Of a DNA stretch of 50,565 nucleotides, positions 47,212 to 50,565 are shown piece after piece (positions within the stretch are counted from its first letter, which is position 1; each line of letters begins with the position of its first letter). Position numbers and translations under genes: made by a program. The notes beneath the pieces were generated by a model. It was not told the origin of the DNA. It worked only from the letters and a program-made list of their open reading frames with translations, and did not search any database. Location: contig JAICGJ010000017.1 of assembly GCA_025923195.1 (NCBI GenBank), forward strand, positions 1 to 50,565, read 5' to 3'. The DNA comes from Chryseolinea sp. Its GTDB lineage: Bacteria; Bacteroidota; Bacteroidia; Cytophagales; Cyclobacteriaceae.

Positions 47212-48798
47212 TTATTTTATTCTGTCTTCGATGTGGAAGTAGTCAAAGTCAACAAATCCCCCGGGTGCTTTCGTGGCATAGTTGAACAATCCAAAACGGT
47301 AACCCATAAAGTGAGGCAGCGTGTAGGCCATCTTCAGCTTTGAACCAATGGGCGTCCATGATTTTCCATCCAGGCTAAAGAAGAACGACGCGGTGTCCGC
47401 GAGATCTTTGAAATTACATTCTGCCTTAAGGTATACTTTGCTCTTAGCAAGAGGAATGCGCTGCATCTCAACTGCTTTTCCCGATTCCGCGCTAACCATT
47501 GCGATTGACTTAGCACCGCCTTCATACTTCACTCCTACCAGGCCATATTTTCGTTGCAACAACGCGAGGCCCGCGAAGTCACCGTCCTTCATATTTTCAA
47601 TGTCAATTGAGGTAGTGCCTGAGCATTCCGGACCGACGGTCCGTTGCGTCAATGTGTTTTTCGCAAACACAAAACTCGTATCTACCCGCGACGTTGTAAT
47701 GCGAAAGAAACCTTTCCTTTTGCTCAACGACCAATGTTTGTTATCGGGATTATGGTTCCATTGCCAAACCAACGGTAACGGACGATCATCTTTCTTGCGA
47801 TCAAACTCGTCTGATGCAACGATTCCTGGAATCAGACTTTTGTTCGGAGGAAGCTCGAGTGTTTCAGGAGCCTTTCCATCATCTCCCAACACCGGCCAGC
47901 CATCTTCCCACTTCACCGGGACCAGATAAGGTATTCTTCCAACCGAACCATAGTCACGGAACAAGTATGCGAACCACCTGCCATCGGGCGTGTCGACAAG
48001 GCCGCCCTGGGCAACACCCAAATCTTGAAATGCTAAACGACCTTCCCATGGGCCGGTAACTTTATCGGCCCGATGTACCAGGACTGTACGCATTCCACCC
48101 CTTGGCCACACGATATTAAAGAGGTAGTACTTGCCATTTACTTTAAACAATTGAGAACCTTCGGCATTGAGCATAATGTTTGTGCCAGCTGGCGAGTTGG
48201 CGTTTTCAATCAGTATTTGTTCCTCGGTTTCTGGCTTTACGGCTGAAGCATCAGCATTAAGTTCAACCAATCGTAGTTGACCACCGCCGTAGATCAAGTA
48301 GACTCGGCCGTCATCATCAAAAAACAGCGTATGATCATGATAAGATGGTTTGAATGATGAAACTTTCCAGGGTCCTTTCTCAAGATCTTGGGTTGAGAAT
48401 ATATAGGTCCTGCCCGTGGTTTGGGCGAACGTGCTAACATAAAACGTGTTGTTATGATAGCGAATGCAACTCGCCCATGAACCTCTTCCATAGGAATTCT
48501 TACCATTGTCGAGATTTAATGCATCTATGTTGGCCAGTGTATCATAAGCATAGTTAATAAGATGCCAGTTCACCAGATCGTTCGACTTCATGATCGGCAC
48601 ACCGGGATTCATGTGCATAGTCGTACTGCTCATATAATAGGACTCCCCGACTCTCACGATCGACATGTCTGGTACGTCGGCAAAGATTATCGGATTATGC
48701 GCACGCTCTTCTTGTGCTAACAGTGCGTTACTGAGAAAGAAAGCTGCAGCAATAATCAGCAGGCTTTTCCTTTGCGGTAAAGTTCGGTTCAACACCAT
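47212..48798 (-). CDS. Glycoside hydrolase family 43 (GH43_12-like arabinofuranosidase/xylosidase)
   Basis: 528 residues: signal peptide (to 'ALLAQ'), propeller domain (about 33-320) and C-terminal beta-sandwich (about 340-525). Catalytic positions: Asp44 in 'FADVPDMSIVRVG', Asp155 in 'YHDHTLFFDDDG', and Glu213 in 'NAEGSQLFKVNGKYYLFN'. The 'DVPDMSIVRVGESYYMSSTT' start separates it from the other GH43 here and resembles subfamily 12 enzymes that cut alpha-L-arabinofuranosyl side chains. It heads the main enzyme cluster; the upstream spacer of 311 bp probably holds a promoter. Confidence 0.9.
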   Translation of the reverse strand: MVLNRTLPQRKSLLIIAAAFFLSNALLAQEERAHNPIIFADVPDMSIVRVGESYYMSSTTMHMNPGVPIMKSNDLVNWHLINYAYDTLANIDALNLDNGKNSYGRGSWASCIRYHNNTFYVSTFAQTTGRTYIFSTQDLEKGPWKVSSFKPSYHDHTLFFDDDGRVYLIYGGGQLRLVELNADASAVKPETEEQILIENANSPAGTNIMLNAEGSQLFKVNGKYYLFNIVWPRGGMRTVLVHRADKVTGPWEGRLAFQDLGVAQGGLVDTPDGRWFAYLFRDYGSVGRIPYLVPVKWEDGWPVLGDDGKAPETLELPPNKSLIPGIVASDEFDRKKDDRPLPLVWQWNHNPDNKHWSLSKRKGFFRITTSRVDTSFVFAKNTLTQRTVGPECSGTTSIDIENMKDGDFAGLALLQRKYGLVGVKYEGGAKSIAMVSAESGKAVEMQRIPLAKSKVYLKAECNFKDLADTASFFFSLDGKSWTPIGSKLKMAYTLPHFMGYRFGLFNYATKAPGGFVDFDYFHIEDRIK

Positions 48799-49109
48799 GC
48801 CTTCATCGTTAGCGTTTGAAATTTGTTTTAATCGGGATCACCGTCAGCGACATTGGTTTAGTAGTATTCTCTTTCTTCTATTGCTCAACTATTGAGTTCT
48901 TGACCATCACTGTGAACCTCTGGAACAAATAAGTGTTTTTTATACAATTATAAAAGAAAAGGCCCGATCTTCAAGCAGCGTTTGTGAAAACGATTGAATT
49001 ATTTTACTGTCGGCTACAGAAGTTCAAAAATGGCCTGATGACGCTCTTTTACTGCTTCAAGCGGCTATCAAATTCGTGGGTTAAACCGTTGGAGGACAAT
49101 GGATAGTTT
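48799..49109. other. Intergenic region, probable promoter of the enzyme cluster
   Basis: 311 bases between the alpha/beta hydrolase stop and the GH43 start, both minus-strand. It is AT-rich around 48930-48960 and contains ttaaaccgtt at 49081-49090, whose complement aacggtttaa resembles the palindrome cores before both ECF genes. No gene is supported here. Confidence 0.4.
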
Positions 49110-50000
49110 TCACTTGTCTTTCAGGAAACCGAACCGTTTCAGAAAATCGTCAGTGTCCAGCATAACTTGTTCATCAAAGAGCCGGGCGTATTGTTTCACG
49201 TACTTTTCATCGATATCCCCCAGGTAATGTTTTCGTCCCGGATATTTATGAAGTTCAAGATGGTTACCCATGTTCATCATATCGCGCTGAAAAAAAATTA
49301 CAGTCCAAAGTGGCACGATGTCGTCATCCGTCCCGTGGAATGCAACTCCAGGAGGTAACCCCTTCTTTACGTTATGGGCGGGGGATATAGACCAGATATG
49401 CTCGCGCTGTTTACCCATGAGCATGTCACACCACGCCTCCATTGTATTCACCGTTCCGGAGTACAACAACATCGCATTGGGTACCGGACTGACTGAAAGA
49501 TCGTCCGTGGACTCATTGAATTTTTCTATCATGGCCGTAGAAAGTACTAGATGACCTCCAACGGATTGACCACCTGCAATAATCTTTTGCGGATCAACGT
49601 TGAATTCCTTTGCATGCGACCTTACCCAACGCATTGCTGATCGGGCATCTTTAACGCACTCAATGGGTGTAATAAATGGATGAGGTGTGTTCCCTTTTTC
49701 GTCTATGGAAAGGCGATACTGAAATGAAAATGTTACAAAACCCATGGAAGCGTAGCGACGACATGCTCCGAAAAACTCAGAAGGGTTCCCAAAAGCCCAT
49801 CCACCCCCGTGGAAAAAGGCAATCGCCGGCTTTGCTTTTTTATCAACAGTAGCGGAATCGTAAAAGATGTGCACATTGAGCTGCACAGAATCCACCTGCT
49901 TGTAAATTCTGGTTATGTGGATAAGCGAATCTGTCTGTTCCAATGCGAAACAAAATGATGTTAAGAGAACGGCTGAAAGAATAACAAATACTCTCTTCAT
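49110..50000 (-). CDS. Exported alpha/beta hydrolase (HSL/acetyl esterase-like)
   Basis: 296 residues with a signal peptide (cleavage near 'CFALE'). The oxyanion motif 'FFHGGGWAFGNPSEFFGA' and nucleophile Ser146 in 'AGGQSVGGHLVL' define the hormone-sensitive-lipase-like esterase group. The acid and base are in 'HGTDDDIVPL' and 'YPGRKHYLGD'. Unlike the three E_set esterases it belongs to a separate hydrolase family. Close relatives include acetyl-xylan and other carbohydrate deacetylases, which would suit the locus; substrate unproven. Confidence 0.85.
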   Translation of the reverse strand: MKRVFVILSAVLLTSFCFALEQTDSLIHITRIYKQVDSVQLNVHIFYDSATVDKKAKPAIAFFHGGGWAFGNPSEFFGACRRYASMGFVTFSFQYRLSIDEKGNTPHPFITPIECVKDARSAMRWVRSHAKEFNVDPQKIIAGGQSVGGHLVLSTAMIEKFNESTDDLSVSPVPNAMLLYSGTVNTMEAWCDMLMGKQREHIWSISPAHNVKKGLPPGVAFHGTDDDIVPLWTVIFFQRDMMNMGNHLELHKYPGRKHYLGDIDEKYVKQYARLFDEQVMLDTDDFLKRFGFLKDK

Positions 50001-50415
50001 CTGATTCTTGAGTGAATGTATATGTAATTTACCGAACTGCTAGAAATAAACCATCCTGAAGTAATTGTGGTCGGCGAAGCCCCGTGTCTTTTCAGGCAAG
50101 TATTTAATTCAATTTCATTAAACAACAGTTCAGGCTGCGGGCACAACCAAAATCAGGATAAACGGATAGGGTCGGCTACCAATTAGTCTATGGCCGGTTC
50201 CTGACCGTCTAAATCCCGAACGCATTTGTTATATGAGAAGCCGCGAGAAAATGATTAAAATCATTATTCAAAGTGATTTAGGACTACATATTTTCCAAAT
50301 GCTATTAAGAAATTAGCCCCATTGGGCAACTTGGCATGTCATCGTTATGTACATTACATATGAAGATTTGTTGGAGTTGAAGTAGGTTTGATTATTAAGC
50401 ATTTTAAAAACTATA
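50001..50415. other. Intergenic region before the flavodoxin-like gene
   Basis: About 415 bases with no supported gene. It has a small palindrome (aatgat / atcatt, 50250-50265). A sequence matching the Bacteroidota -7 consensus (taggtttg, 50383-50390) lies 25 bp before the flavodoxin start, but no good -33 element sits at the expected distance. Confidence 0.4.
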
Positions 50416-50565
50416 ATGAGTTACCTTATTGTCTATATGAGCCGTCATGGAACAACGGCAAAAGTAGCGGATGAGCTAAAAGAAAAACTTGGAGCTGAGA
50501 AAACTACTCTTGTCAATCTTGAAAAAGATCAGATGCCCTCATTAGACAAATTTCATACTGTAATC
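50416..50565 (+). CDS. Flavodoxin-like protein, 3' part outside the window
   Basis: The first 50 codons of a gene cut by the window edge. The sequence 'MSYLIVYMSRHGTTAKVADE' has the strand-loop-helix of a flavodoxin FMN phosphate loop (S-R-H-G-T-T-A), and 'TTLVNLEKDQMPSLDKFHTV' supplies the second strand. It resembles the flavodoxin / menaquinone-dependent protoporphyrinogen oxidase (HemG-like) group. The rest is needed to separate these. Confidence 0.75.
   Translation, partial: MSYLIVYMSRHGTTAKVADELKEKLGAEKTTLVNLEKDQMPSLDKFHTVI

Noticed and set aside
50250-50265. Palindrome aatgat/atcatt in the last spacer
   Set aside because: Short and AT-rich; expected by chance in such sequence and too far from the gene start to call an operator.

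Overview
The window reads as chromosomal DNA of a member of the Bacteroidota, most likely order Cytophagales. The support is two SusC/SusD outer-membrane pairs, each tied to an ECF sigma factor and a FecR anti-sigma factor, a PadR plus prefix-domain ABC permease pair, FG-GAP/ASPIC lipoproteins, moderate to low GC, and weak or absent Shine-Dalgarno sequences. No rRNA, tRNA, CRISPR array, prophage or intact insertion sequence was seen.

Region 1 (1-8.2 kb) is mixed accessory content. It holds a PadR regulator translationally coupled to a large FtsX/MacB-type permease, an exported LamG-like protein and a bile-acid:Na+ symporter family transporter. It also holds a divergent pair of unusual signalling proteins: a PAS-PAS protein ending in a phosphoacceptor-like helix with no ATPase domain, and a CHASE3-like membrane protein ending in a helix-turn-helix.

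Region 2 (8.2-19.1 kb) is a complete trans-envelope nutrient uptake unit: ECF sigma, FecR, SusC with an STN domain, and SusD, all on the + strand. A small lipoprotein follows. A convergent, very large FG-GAP/ASPIC-UnbV lipoprotein sits at its end.

Region 3 (19.1-24.2 kb) is an OmpR-type two-component system followed by a compact non-standard stretch. It contains a coiled-coil membrane protein, a possible 36-residue membrane protein, three clusters of 11-bp-periodic TTTTAAT-like direct repeats, a possible small RNA ending in a strong terminator, a decayed paralogue of the coiled-coil protein's C-terminus, and a stand-alone receiver protein. The best reading is that the direct repeats are binding sites of the adjacent response regulator and that this is a small local regulon.

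Region 4 (24.2-27.2 kb) carries an APC permease, an SDR dehydrogenase (tail-to-tail overlap) and a CxxC carboxymuconolactone decarboxylase-like protein.

Region 5 (27.3-50 kb) is a polysaccharide utilisation locus. A divergent ECF sigma gene faces FecR-SusC-SusD-SMP30. Beyond it lies a long minus-strand enzyme cluster: an alpha/beta hydrolase, GH43, esterase, ThuA, esterase, GH39, GH95, GH43 and a double-domain esterase. The enzymes are side-chain and exo-acting (esterases, xylosidase/arabinosidase, L-fucosidase/L-galactosidase) and no endo-xylanase is present. The suggested target is the oligosaccharides of a heavily decorated, acylated arabinoxylan, but substrate is inference. The window ends inside a flavodoxin-like gene (from 50416).
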